Source: Pollutimonas subterranea (GTDB taxonomy: Bacteria; Pseudomonadota; Gammaproteobacteria; Burkholderiales; Burkholderiaceae_B). Taken from it: a stretch of 64,000 bases of DNA. The stretch's first letter is position 1; every line of letters starts with the position of its first letter. The translations under genes were made by a program, and so were the position numbers. The notes under the pieces are model-generated. The model was not told where the DNA came from, searched no databases, and saw nothing but the letters and a program-made list of their open reading frames with translations. Of this stretch, positions 7,204 to 15,739 are shown one piece after another. The stretch is taken from NCBI RefSeq assembly GCF_002849655.1, contig NZ_PDNW01000009.1, positions 116,510 through 180,509 on the forward strand, given 5' to 3'.

Positions 7204-8202
7204 TCAATTTACCTTCGTGGGAAGTTGCTTGGCAGCGACCATGCGCAGCATTTGCCGACACTGTTGAATATAGGTGCTGAACGTTGTTGGAATGCTGGCT
7301 TCGTCGCCGTTCCAGTTGATAGTGAAGCAGAAGTTGACGCGCTGTGCCGGCAACACCATCTGGCCGGCCAGGCTGAAACAATGGAAGCCGTCCCAATCGA
7401 TGCTGCCGCCTTTTCCATAGCCCATGACGTCGGGCGGCACGGTTTGCGGAATGGCGCCTGCCATCGCGGATATGCGCTTGAATTCGGCCAGGGTTTCGGG
7501 CTTTTCGAAGTAGTTGCCGGCCAGGACGTGTCGGTACCAGTCTGTCATTTCGGCTGCCGTACTGACCATGGTCTGGTGGTCATTGATTGCGGCACGGGGC
7601 CGACCCGGCAGCTTGCCCACCATCATTTTCTCGATACCCGCCCAGCCTATGTCGCTGCCTTCCGGGGCTCCGGCCAGGTATGAGAACAGAATGCGTGTTG
7701 AGTCGGGTATCCGTGTCTGATGGAGCCCGGCCGTCTTGATCAAGGCACGTACTTTGTCTGGTCCGATTGCGTTGATGGCAATGTCCGTGGCCGTGTTGTC
7801 GCTGTGCGTGATCATGGCCTCGAGCACACTGCGGGCGGTGGTCGTGCCTTGCAGATTGATGAGCACGGGACTGCTTGGCGACCAGACGTCGGGGCCGACC
7901 TCAAGCTGGGCGTCTTCGGAGAGGCGTCCCGCCTCGACTTCCTTCAGGTACTGCGCAAGAATGAACGTCTTGATTGCGCTACCTACAAAAAGGGGAAGAT
8001 TGGCGTTGACTCCATGCCTTATCGTAGTCCGGCCATCGTCGATCACAATGCTGGCCGAGCTGTTGCCCGGAGACAGTGAACCAAATTCCTTCAATGCTTG
8101 TTCCAGTCCGGGGTCGTCCGATGACGTTGCCAGGGCAGGGGGAAGGGCCGCGGCAGAAAAAGTTCCCAGGGCGGCAAGGCGTAGCAAGGTTCTGCGATTC
8201 AC
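7204..8202 (-). CDS. exported serine hydrolase related to class A beta-lactamases
   Basis: This 332-residue protein has a twin-arginine-like signal (MNRRTLLRLAALG, cleavage near ALA at 23-25). Penicillin-binding/beta-lactamase motifs are visible: SxxK as Ser75-Ala-Ile-Lys78, SDN at 134-136, and a KGG at 264-266 in the KTG position. The class A omega-loop glutamate (ExxLN) is not evident, so true beta-lactam hydrolysis is uncertain and it is better called a serine hydrolase of this fold. It is the first gene of a two-gene unit with the small membrane protein. The NYN-domain gene ends just 18 bases upstream on the same strand, so all three may be one transcript. Confidence 0.8.
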   Translation of the reverse strand: MNRRTLLRLAALGTFSAAALPPALATSSDDPGLEQALKEFGSLSPGNSSASIVIDDGRTTIRHGVNANLPLFVGSAIKTFILAQYLKEVEAGRLSEDAQLEVGPDVWSPSSPVLINLQGTTTARSVLEAMITHSDNTATDIAINAIGPDKVRALIKTAGLHQTRIPDSTRILFSYLAGAPEGSDIGWAGIEKMMVGKLPGRPRAAINDHQTMVSTAAEMTDWYRHVLAGNYFEKPETLAEFKRISAMAGAIPQTVPPDVMGYGKGGSIDWDGFHCFSLAGQMVLPAQRVNFCFTINWNGDEASIPTTFSTYIQQCRQMLRMVAAKQLPTKVN

Positions 8203-8220
8203 GATTAGCTCCAGTCGGTG

Positions 8221-9210
8221 TCATGTTGGCGTGGGCTTGCGGCGCGTCCGGCTGACTTGCTTGCGCACCGCCTTGGCACGAGCAATAGTAGCTGCGGGAA
8301 GCGCATCGCGGGTGTCGCTATTTTGCTGATCCGCGGTCTTACGGGTCCGACGTACTCGTGCTACTGCTTTGGGCTTCTTTTCGCCGGCTTGAGTGCTATG
8401 GACGTAAATGCCGGATTTTTCGTCCCGACCTATATCGAATAAGTTGTTGGCCTGTGCCTCTTCCAGCAAGTTGCCGAACGTTCGAAAACCGTAATAGGTT
8501 TCATTGAAGTCGGGCTTGCGGCGCTTGATGGCCTGTTTGAGTGTGGAAGCCCATATTTTCCCGCCTTCGCCGCGTTCGGACAGCAGGGCGTCGAAGGTGT
8601 CGACCACGATTTTGATCGCTTCAGCTTTCAATGTCTGGACTTCGACGGAGCCGCGTTTTTCACCGCCGGCAGGCTGCGCGGTGTTGTCGGTCAGAGGGTC
8701 TTTAAGGTCGGGCTTGCCGGCACTACGCTGGGTCGCGCGAACCAGGTCATCGTAGAAGATGAACTCATCGCAATTGGCGATGAGCAGGTCGGACGTTGAT
8801 TGCTTCACGCCTACGCCTATTACCTGCTTGGCATTTTCGCGCAGCTTCGAAACCAAGGGCGAGAAGTCGGAATCGCCACTGATGATGACGAAGGTATTGA
8901 CATGGCCCTTGGTGTAGCAAAGATCGAGCGCATCCACAACCAGGCGGATATCGGCCGAGTTTTTACCGGACTGGCGTACGTGCGGGATCTCGATCAATTC
9001 GAAATTGGCTTCGTGCATCGTCGCCTTGAAGTTCTTGTAGCGATCCCAGTCGCAATACGCTTTCTTCACTACGATGCTGCCTTTCAAGAGCAGGCGTTCG
9101 AGCACCAGCTTGATATCGAATTCCTGGTAGCGGGCATCGCGCACGCCAAGGGCGACATTCTCGAAATCGCAGAACAAGGCCATGCTGGCATTTTCGGGCT
9201 GGGAAGCCAT
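8221..9210 (-). CDS. NYN-domain (LabA/DUF88) putative RNase with OST-HTH domain
   Basis: This 329-residue protein has an N-terminal NYN nuclease fold (PIN-like). Acidic metal-binding positions are visible as FCDFEN (Asp15), SADIRLVVDALD (Asp87, Asp93) and ISGDSDF (Asp113, Asp115). A segment around residues 200-270 (VDTFDALLSERGEGGKIWAS then FNETYYGFRTFGNLL) matches the OST-HTH/LOTUS RNA-binding domain often fused to NYN. The tail is Lys/Arg-rich and likely contacts nucleic acid. I take the ATG at 9210, which has AGGAAA eight bases upstream. Its natural substrate is unknown; RNA processing is the family expectation. It is divergent from a CopG-type regulator. Confidence 0.82.
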   Translation of the reverse strand: MASQPENASMALFCDFENVALGVRDARYQEFDIKLVLERLLLKGSIVVKKAYCDWDRYKNFKATMHEANFELIEIPHVRQSGKNSADIRLVVDALDLCYTKGHVNTFVIISGDSDFSPLVSKLRENAKQVIGVGVKQSTSDLLIANCDEFIFYDDLVRATQRSAGKPDLKDPLTDNTAQPAGGEKRGSVEVQTLKAEAIKIVVDTFDALLSERGEGGKIWASTLKQAIKRRKPDFNETYYGFRTFGNLLEEAQANNLFDIGRDEKSGIYVHSTQAGEKKPKAVARVRRTRKTADQQNSDTRDALPAATIARAKAVRKQVSRTRRKPTPT

Positions 9211-9284
9211 TTTGTTTCCTTTGCAGAATGTTCCTCGGCCCATGGTAGTGCAGGTTTTCGTTCATCACTAAAAAATTGCGCTTT

Positions 9285-9302
9285 ACCATCCAGCTGGATG
9301 GT
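9285..9302. promoter_or_regulatory. 18-bp perfect palindrome, likely CopG-protein operator
   Basis: ACCATCCAG followed immediately by its complement CTGGATGGT forms a perfect 18-bp palindrome ending 14 bases before the ATG of the ribbon-helix-helix gene. GGATGG recurs at 9307-9312, one helical turn after the copy at 9296-9301. This is the arrangement expected for cooperative binding of ribbon-helix-helix dimers, hence autoregulation. Confidence 0.65.
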
Positions 9303-9316
9303 GGTAGGATGGTGAC

Positions 9317-9733
9317 ATGTCTAATCCAAGCTCATCCAAACCACCCAAGCCCGTCGACGAAAAAATAACCATCAATCTGGGTTGCGTTGACCTCGGGCAA
9401 ATTGAATTGCTGGTGCAGGAAGGTTTTTATGCCAATCGCACCGACATGATTCGCACGGCCATACGCAACCAGCTTGCTGCGCACGCCGATGTTGTGCGCC
9501 AAGTCGTATCGCGCAAGACGCTGGTGCTCGGCATCCAGCACTACAGTGCCGCCGACCTGCGCGCTGTGCAGGAGGCCGGGCAGACTCTCCAAATCCGCGT
9601 GCTTGGCCTGGCCACCATTGCGGCGGACGTAAGCCCCGAGCTTGCGCTTGCCACCATCGAATCCCTTACCGTCCTGGGTGCGCTGCACGCCAGTCCGGCG
9701 GTGAAGGCGGCCTTGGCCAGCCGGATCCATTGA
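9317..9733 (+). CDS. CopG-family ribbon-helix-helix protein
   Basis: This 138-residue protein has an N-terminal ribbon-helix-helix DNA-binding motif (KITINLGCVDLGQIELLVQE, then GFYANRTDMIRTAIRNQL, residues ~16-55). Its C-terminal half (VLGLATIAADVSPELALATI and the rest) is hydrophobic and of unknown role, perhaps oligomerisation or ligand sensing. It is longer than antitoxin CopG proteins and has no toxin partner. It lies behind the 18-bp palindrome and ends 20 bases before the esterase gene, so the two are probably an operon; it may regulate itself, that esterase and the divergent NYN gene. Confidence 0.75.
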   Translation: MSNPSSSKPPKPVDEKITINLGCVDLGQIELLVQEGFYANRTDMIRTAIRNQLAAHADVVRQVVSRKTLVLGIQHYSAADLRAVQEAGQTLQIRVLGLATIAADVSPELALATIESLTVLGALHASPAVKAALASRIH

Positions 9734-9753
9734 AATTACTAATTGAGAACACT

Positions 9754-10883
9754 ATGCCCACACTGGACTTGAATCGCTTGATGATGGAAGCCACCCAAAT
9801 GACCCGTTCCGGCGATTTGCAGGGAGCCATGGCCGCCATTCAATGCGCGGAGCCGGGGTCGAAGCCGGAACCAGGGCCGGAACAGGGTCCGAGCCCACAC
9901 AAAACGGTGGGCAATATGCCGCCGAGGCGGGCGAGATCATCGACGTTGAAATGCACGAAATTGCCGACACGGCTAAACATGAATCGGGTAAGCGCGATGC
10001 GCCCCAATCCGTTCCGCAGCAGACACGGCCAGCGGCCGACACCGGCTTCACGGCTGGGCATTATGCCGACGGCAGTACGCGTCGCGACTACAAGCTTTAC
10101 ATCCCGCCCGCTGCGGGAACCGGTCCCTTGCCCCTGGTCGTCATGCTTCATGGCTGTACGCAAGACCCAGACGACTTTGCCGCAGGCACCCAGATGAACG
10201 ATGCCGGGCTGGCGCACGACTTTTTCGTGCTGTACCCGGCTCAGTCGCAGCGAGCCAACCCCCAACGATGCTGGAACTGGTTCAAACATAATCACCAGGT
10301 CCGCGGTCGCGGCGAACCCGCCATGCTTGCGGGAATGACGCGCCAGATCATGGCCAAGTACGCCATCGACCCTGAACGGGTCTACATAGCCGGATTGTCC
10401 GCGGGTGGGGCGATGGCCGCCATCATGGGCGAGGCGTATCCGGATCTGTACGCCGCCGTCGGGGTGCACTCCGGGCTGGCCTCAGGTGCCGCAGCCGACT
10501 TGCCGTCTGCCTTGGCGGCAATGAAAGGGGGCGGCATGGTGTCGCACGGTGCGGCCAGCGGGGTGCCGACTATCGTGTTTCATGGCGATGCCGACGCTAC
10601 GGTGCATCATGGCAATGGCCAACAGGTCATCAACGCCGCGGTTGGAACCGGCTCGACCATGAAGGATGAGCGCCTAGGCGGCGGTGAGCAGCGTGCCTAC
10701 ACGCGTCATGTGCATCGTGCCGCGGACGGGCGGGCTATGGCGGAGTATTGGCTGGTGCATGGTGCCCCGCATGCGTGGTCCGGCGGCAGCCGCCGGGGCT
10801 CATACACTGACGAGCGCGGGCCAGATGCCACCCAGGAGATGGTCCGGTTCTTCTTGGAGCACCCACGTCGGCCAAAAAACTGA
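9754..10883 (+). CDS. PHB-depolymerase-family esterase with apparent N-terminal frameshift
   Basis: The main body (frame of 9843-10883) is an alpha/beta-hydrolase of the esterase_phb/LpqC type: oxyanion region VVMLHGCTQDPDDFAAGT, nucleophile elbow GLSAGGAMAA, acid region FHGDADATVH and catalytic His in GAPHAWSGG. The expected family N-terminus (MPTLDLNRLMMEATQMTRSG, then DLQGAMAAIQ) is present from the ATG at 9754 but in a different frame. The two frames meet between about 9840 and 9905, consistent with one lost base. Either the gene is inactivated or shortened (ATG at 9843) or the sequence has an error. The predicted role is hydrolysis of short polyhydroxyalkanoate or related esters. Confidence 0.75.
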
Positions 10884-10935
10884 TCGGGACAAGCGCTGCA
10901 GGCCCGAGTTACGGGTCAGGCGGGCAGCGCGATCG

Positions 10936-12609
10936 TCATGCGGCGTTGCGCGACGACGCGATCTCCCGCTGTCGCTTGGCTTCTTCCAGCAGGTAGACCT
11001 GGTAGTCATCCAGGTCACCGTCGAAGTCTTTCATGCCACCGCGCGATACCAGCCAGAATTCATCGCAAACTGAACGCAACAGTGCCCGGTCATGGCTTAC
11101 CAGCATGACTGAACCCTCGAATTCATTCAAGGCAACGCTCAGCGCTTCGCGGGTAGCGAGGTCCAAGTGATTGGTAGGCTCATCCAGCAACAGCAAATTC
11201 GGGCGTTGCCATACGATCATGCACAACACCAGCCGGGCCTTTTCGCCACCGCTCATGCTGCCCACGCTTTGCTTGACCATGTCGCCATTGAAATTGAAGG
11301 TGCCCAGGAAATTGCGCAGGCCTTGCTCGCGGCAATCCATCGCGCTGGGACGCACACTGGCGGGTGTATCGCGCACCAGCCGTATCATGTGCTCCAGCGG
11401 GTTGTCCGCCGGGCGCAAGACATCGAGTTCCTGTTGCGAGAAGTAGCCAATATTCAAGCCCTTGCCGGTGATGATTTCGCCTGCGGTGGCTTGCAGCGCG
11501 CCGGCAATGGTCTTCACCAGGGTTGACTTGCCCTGGCCGTTGGCACCCAGGATGCCGATGCGTTGGCCCGCCAATACCGAACGGTTGATGTTTTGCACAA
11601 TAACCGTAGGGGGCGTGCCCGGCGCCGCGTCGTGGGGTGCCGGATAACCAAAGCTGGCGGCGGACATTGACAGCATGGGGTTGGGCAGGTTGAGCGGCTC
11701 TTTGAACTCGAACTGGAAGTCTGCGTCGGCCAGCATGGGGGCGATCTTTTCCATGCGTTCCAGGGCCTTGACGCGGCTTTGTGCCTGCTTGGCCTTGCTG
11801 GCTTTTGCCTTGAAGCGGTCGATGAACTTCTGCAGATGCGCGACTTTTTCTTGTTGCTTGGCGTGCGCTGCTTGTTGCAGCAGCATCTGCTCGGCGCGCA
11901 TATCTTCGAATTTGCTGTAGTTGCCGCCGTAGCGAACCAGCTTGCTATGATCAATGTGCAGCGTTACGTTGGTCACGGCGTCCAGGAATTCGCGATCGTG
12001 ACTGATGACCACCATGGTGCCTGCATAATTCTTGAGCCAGGCTTCGAGCCACACCAGGGCGTCCAGATCCAGGTGATTGGTCGGCTCATCGAGCAAGAGC
12101 AGATCCGACGGGCACATCAGTGCGCGCGCCAGCTGCAAGCGCATGCGCCACCCGCCTGAAAAGCTGTTCACCGGCCGGTCCAGCTCGGCCACGCTAAAGC
12201 CCAGGCCCAGGATCAGCGCTTGCGCGCGGGCCGGTGCATCATGCGCGCCGGCATCGTGCAGCGCCATGTAGGCGTGCGCCATGCGCATCCCGTCGTCGCT
12301 GGCTTCCGAGTCGGTCACTTCGGTCTGGGCCGCCAGCAACAGGGTGTCGCCTTCGACCACGAAGTCGGTGGCGCTTTGCTCGGTTTCGGGCATGTCCTGG
12401 GCGACTTGCGACATACGCCATTGCGCTGGAATGGAAAACTCGCCGCCATCTTCGTGGAGGGTGCCGTTGAGCACCGCGAACAAGGAAGACTTGCCGGCGC
12501 CATTGCGTCCGACGAGACCTACTTTTTCACCGGGATTGAGCGTGACGGATGTCTTGTCGAGCAATACTTTACTGCCGCGACGCAAGGTCACGTTCTTGAG
12601 GATAATCAT
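10936..12609 (-). CDS. ABC-F family ATPase (YheS/Uup-like)
   Basis: This is a 557-residue duplicated ABC ATPase without membrane domains, the soluble ABC-F type that acts on the ribosome. The first Walker A is GRNGAGKSS and the second GANGQGKST. The signatures are SGGW (variant) and SGGEKARL, and both halves have LLLDEPTNHLDL. Between them is the Lys/Gln-rich linker (QQEKVAHLQKFIDRFKAKAS, then KAKQAQSRVKALERMEKI) of the P-site tRNA-interaction motif, closest to the YheS subgroup. The C-terminus is short. It probably acts in translation relief or ribosome recycling; no antibiotic-resistance context is seen. It converges with the esterase. Confidence 0.9.
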   Translation of the reverse strand: MIILKNVTLRRGSKVLLDKTSVTLNPGEKVGLVGRNGAGKSSLFAVLNGTLHEDGGEFSIPAQWRMSQVAQDMPETEQSATDFVVEGDTLLLAAQTEVTDSEASDDGMRMAHAYMALHDAGAHDAPARAQALILGLGFSVAELDRPVNSFSGGWRMRLQLARALMCPSDLLLLDEPTNHLDLDALVWLEAWLKNYAGTMVVISHDREFLDAVTNVTLHIDHSKLVRYGGNYSKFEDMRAEQMLLQQAAHAKQQEKVAHLQKFIDRFKAKASKAKQAQSRVKALERMEKIAPMLADADFQFEFKEPLNLPNPMLSMSAASFGYPAPHDAAPGTPPTVIVQNINRSVLAGQRIGILGANGQGKSTLVKTIAGALQATAGEIITGKGLNIGYFSQQELDVLRPADNPLEHMIRLVRDTPASVRPSAMDCREQGLRNFLGTFNFNGDMVKQSVGSMSGGEKARLVLCMIVWQRPNLLLLDEPTNHLDLATREALSVALNEFEGSVMLVSHDRALLRSVCDEFWLVSRGGMKDFDGDLDDYQVYLLEEAKRQREIASSRNAA

Positions 12610-12677
12610 TGAGGGGGGCGAGAAAACTGCGCAAAAGGGGTCCGCATTGTAGCATTTGACAGGGTTTGCCCGTATAC

Positions 12678-14084
12678 CTACCTCACGCTGCGGGTAGCGG
12701 CAGCCAGCATCCGGACGATGCGCGGGTCGCTCATTTGCGACACATTGAATCGCATGAGCCCACTGGCCGACTGCGATGGGCTGAATACATTGCCGGGTGC
12801 AAGAACGATGCCCTGCAGCAATGCCTGGCTGGCCAGTTCAGTGGCGTCCAGTCCCGCGGGCAGCCGGCACCACAGGAACATGCCCGCCCGGGGTATCAGC
12901 CAGGGAGTGACGCCTGTTGCGGCAAGCCGGTCTGCCGTTTCCCGCAAGGCGCTCGCCAGCCGTAGGCGCAGCGTGTCGATATGCCTGCGATAGCTGCCAT
13001 CCTTCAGGGTCGTAAGAACGACTTCCTGGGACACGCGAGAACCGGCGAATGCCGTGGCGATGCGCAAGTCCACGAGTTGTTCTATCCAATCCGGCCGCGC
13101 GACGATATAGCCGCAACGGATCGAGGCTGACAGGGTCTTGGAAAAGCTGCCTATCTGCACCACGCGGTTCAAGCCGTCGAAGCTTGCAAGGCGGGCGGCG
13201 GGTTCGTGTTCGAAGTCGGCGAATATGTCGTCCTCGATGACATGCAGGTCATGAGCTTCGATGAGCTTGAGTAATCGATGTGCAACGACCGGGGTCAAGG
13301 TGGCGCCCGTGGGATTGTGCACGCCCGAGTTGGTAATGTAGAGACGCGGACGGTGTTCTGCCAGCGCCTTGGCAAACAGGTCGACATCGGGACCGCTGGG
13401 CGTGTAAGGAACACTGACGATCTTGGCTCGGTGCGCGCGCAGCAGAGCCTGGAAATTGAAATAGCACGGGTCATCGACGAGGACCGCATCGCCGGGCTCG
13501 ATAAGAAACCGGCACAGCAGGTCGATGGCATGCGTGCCGGAGTCGGTAAGCAATATTTGGTCAGGGGCGGCTTCGACTCCGCGCTCCGCGATCCGCCGGG
13601 CCAGCAGCTGGCGCAATGCGATCGAGCCCAGCGGTGACGCATACCCGGCAAGCGTTGCGTCGTCGGCCCTTGCGGACGTCCGCAGGGCGCGACGCAAGGC
13701 ATCTTGCGGCAGCCAGGAGGAGGGCAGCCAGCCGCAGCCGGGCTTCAGGATATTCTCGCCCGCCTCAAGCGACTGGCGCGATACCCAGAGAGGATCCACA
13801 TTGCGTTCGAGCCGAGGGCCGATTTCAGCCAGGGACAGGGGTGCAATATGGCCGGCTACATAGAACCCGGCCCCGGGTCGTGAACGGATGACGCCTTCCG
13901 CCGCGAGGCGGTCATAGGCGTCGACCACCGTCGACTTGGATACATGGATTGCGGCGGCGAAGCCGCGTATTGATGGCAGCCGTGCACCGGGCAGGAGCTG
14001 GCGTGCGGCGATGCGCTGGCGTATGGTGTCCATGACGTGCGCAATGCGTGTGCCGCCTGGGCGGGCATTCGAAATGGTATCCAT
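12678..14084 (-). CDS. MocR-type regulator (GntR HTH fused to aminotransferase fold)
   Basis: This is a ~468-residue MocR/PdxR-class regulator. An N-terminal winged helix (residues ~15-70, RLPSIRGFAAAIHVSKSTVV) is fused to a class I aminotransferase-like PLP domain; the PLP lysine region reads IGSFSKTLSASIRCGY and the TNSGVHNPTGATL loop is present. The ATG at 14084, with AAGGCGG six bases upstream, is preferred to a TTG at 14105. It is divergent from an EamA exporter with 104 bases between, the usual layout of a MocR protein and its target. The regulated metabolite is unknown, probably an amino acid or vitamin B6-linked compound. Confidence 0.88.
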   Translation of the reverse strand: MDTISNARPGGTRIAHVMDTIRQRIAARQLLPGARLPSIRGFAAAIHVSKSTVVDAYDRLAAEGVIRSRPGAGFYVAGHIAPLSLAEIGPRLERNVDPLWVSRQSLEAGENILKPGCGWLPSSWLPQDALRRALRTSARADDATLAGYASPLGSIALRQLLARRIAERGVEAAPDQILLTDSGTHAIDLLCRFLIEPGDAVLVDDPCYFNFQALLRAHRAKIVSVPYTPSGPDVDLFAKALAEHRPRLYITNSGVHNPTGATLTPVVAHRLLKLIEAHDLHVIEDDIFADFEHEPAARLASFDGLNRVVQIGSFSKTLSASIRCGYIVARPDWIEQLVDLRIATAFAGSRVSQEVVLTTLKDGSYRRHIDTLRLRLASALRETADRLAATGVTPWLIPRAGMFLWCRLPAGLDATELASQALLQGIVLAPGNVFSPSQSASGLMRFNVSQMSDPRIVRMLAAATRSVR

Positions 14085-14097
14085 GTGTACCGCCTTT

Positions 14098-14126
14098 TTG
14101 ACCAATACAGTTTAGGAATATTGTAC
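14098..14126 (+). promoter_or_regulatory. candidate promoter of the EamA exporter
   Basis: TTGACC (14098-14103) is followed after 17 bases by TTGTAC (14121-14126), with TATTGT two bases upstream as an alternative -10. CAGT and ACTG half-sites at 14108-14111 and 14125-14128 could belong to the MocR operator. The match is moderate. Confidence 0.35.
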
Positions 14127-14188
14127 TGAATTGTCTCTGGCGAAGTGGAAGAATTGCGACGACACTGTCTCTTCCTCGGAGAGATGTA

Positions 14189-15058
14189 ATGACGAAAGTG
14201 ACACACGGTTGGATCAGCGGCTTTATCGGAATGTTGATATTCAGCGGCTCGCTGCCGGCCACCCGCGTGGCGGTCGCCGGGTTCGATCCTTTTTTCCTGA
14301 CTCTCGCCCGGGCCTCTATTGCGGGACTGCTGGCATTGGCGCTACTCATGGTGCTGCGGCAAAAGCGGCCGGCCAGGTCCGACTTGCTTTCGCTCGGGGT
14401 CGTGGCCGCGGGCGTCGTGGCAGGCTTTCCCTTGCTGACCGCCCTGGCGCTGCAGCATATTACGGCGGCCCAATCCATGGTGTTCATCGGCTTGCTTCCT
14501 TTGGCGACCGGCATATTCGGCGTGCTGCGCGGGAAAGAGCGCCCGCGACCTATATTCTGGTTGTTCGCCGGCCTGGGTAGTCTTGTCGTGGCTGTGTTTG
14601 CATTCGACGATGCAGGAACAGGCTCCGTTGTCGGCTCGCTGTTGATGATCGGAGCCATACTGGTCTGCGGCCTGGGCTATGCCGAAGGTGCAATGTTGTC
14701 ACGGCGGATGGGGGGATGGCAGGTCATATGCTGGGCGCTGGTATTGCCCCTGCCCCTTACGCTGCTGGCAGTCATGAATAGTTGGCCGGTATCGCTCGCT
14801 GCGGTGCAAATGCCGGCATGGATAGGTCTGGCTTATGTATCGCTCTTCAGCATGTTGATTGGTTTCATGTTCTGGTACAGGGGCTTGTCCATGGGCGGAA
14901 TCGCTGCGGTCGGGCAATTGCAGCTGCTACAGCCGTTCTTCGGGCTTCTGCTTGCCGTGACTCTGCTGGATGAACCGTTCAAGTGGTCGATGGTTGTCGT
15001 CATGGCCGTAGCCGCCACATGTGTTGTTGGCGCGCGCCACGTGGCCACGTCGCGCTAG
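14189..15058 (+). CDS. EamA/DMT-family exporter
   Basis: This 289-residue inner-membrane protein has about ten hydrophobic helices arranged as two EamA repeats (first from residue ~8, second from ~150). Typical elements are FDPFFLTLARASIAGLLALA, ALQHITAAQSMVFIGLLPLA and GGIAAVGQLQLLQPFFGLLL. The start ATG has GGAGAG seven bases before it. It is divergent from the MocR-type regulator, which probably controls it in response to the exported amino acid or metabolite. The substrate is not known. Confidence 0.88.
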   Translation: MTKVTHGWISGFIGMLIFSGSLPATRVAVAGFDPFFLTLARASIAGLLALALLMVLRQKRPARSDLLSLGVVAAGVVAGFPLLTALALQHITAAQSMVFIGLLPLATGIFGVLRGKERPRPIFWLFAGLGSLVVAVFAFDDAGTGSVVGSLLMIGAILVCGLGYAEGAMLSRRMGGWQVICWALVLPLPLTLLAVMNSWPVSLAAVQMPAWIGLAYVSLFSMLIGFMFWYRGLSMGGIAAVGQLQLLQPFFGLLLAVTLLDEPFKWSMVVVMAVAATCVVGARHVATSR

Positions 15059-15163
15059 CGAAACTGAGGGTGTATTCTGTACTATGCCGGTTTCGCCATC
15101 GCGCTGCATTATGTGCAGGGCGCTCCCGCTGTTGCGGCATGGCGCCACAGAAAAGGAATGAGT

Positions 15164-15364
15164 ATGACGAAAAAGAAGGGCGCGCCTGATCCCGACGAGA
15201 TTGCACTGATCGAGTGGTGCATTGAAGTGGAAGGGCATCTGGTTGCCGCCGGCGCCACCTTGCGGCAGGCACAGGAACATATCGAAGAACAGGCAGAGTG
15301 GTTCACGGATATGTTCTATAACGGCTTGACGCCCGAAGAGGCGGCCAGGGAAGCGCTTAATTGA
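15164..15364 (+). CDS. small hypothetical protein upstream of sui1-like gene
   Basis: This acidic 66-residue protein (MTKKKGAPDPDEIALIEWCI, then helical, ending in GLTPEEAAREALN) lacks membrane segments. The ATG at 15164 is chosen because AGGA lies six bases upstream; an ATG at 15158 is too close. Its stop TGA overlaps the TTG start of the Sui1 gene, so the pair is coupled. I do not recognise the family. Confidence 0.62.
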   Translation: MTKKKGAPDPDEIALIEWCIEVEGHLVAAGATLRQAQEHIEEQAEWFTDMFYNGLTPEEAAREALN

Positions 15365-15720
15365 GTCCACGGCAAACCAGTACCCTTGTCTATTCCACCG
15401 AGTCAGGCCGGATGTGTCCGGAATGTTCCAGGCCCGTGGCGCAGTGCTCCTGTCGAACGCAGGACGCTGTCCCGACCTCCGACGGAATCGTGCGCATTTC
15501 ACTGGAGACGAAAGGGCGGCGGGGCAAAGGGGTGACCGTGATCAAAGGCGTTCCCCTGGGCGCGCTTGACTTGGCCGTGCTGGCCAAGCAGCTTAAGACG
15601 GCTTGCGGTTCAGGTGGCACGGCGAAAGAGGGTGTCATCGAGATACAAGGCGACCATCGCGACCTGCTGGAGCAAAAACTTGCCGAACGCTGGGTGGTAA
15701 AGCGTTCGGGCGGCCGCTAG
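15361..15720 (+). CDS. yciH: Sui1/eIF1-like translation factor (YciH)
   Basis: This 119-residue protein of the SUI1/eIF1 fold corresponds to bacterial YciH. The N-terminal part has a CPEC...CSC cysteine pair arrangement (residues ~19-31). The core has SLETKGRRGKGVTVIKGVPL and a C-terminal GVIEIQGDHRDLLEQKLAER, the conserved SUI1 signature. It likely starts at TTG 15361, inside the stop of the preceding small gene (TTGA overlap), because the family N-terminus (STLVYSTESGRMCPEC) begins there; an internal ATG is too late. Its proposed role is in translation initiation fidelity. Confidence 0.88.
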   Translation: MSPRQTSTLVYSTESGRMCPECSRPVAQCSCRTQDAVPTSDGIVRISLETKGRRGKGVTVIKGVPLGALDLAVLAKQLKTACGSGGTAKEGVIEIQGDHRDLLEQKLAERWVVKRSGGR

Positions 15721-15739
15721 ACCGCGCCGCTAGCAGTCA

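Noticed and set aside
10895..10930. Inverted repeat GCGCTGC / GCAGCGC between the esterase and ABC-F genes
   Set aside because: Arms of only 7 bases with a large loop and no T-run; too weak to call a terminator.
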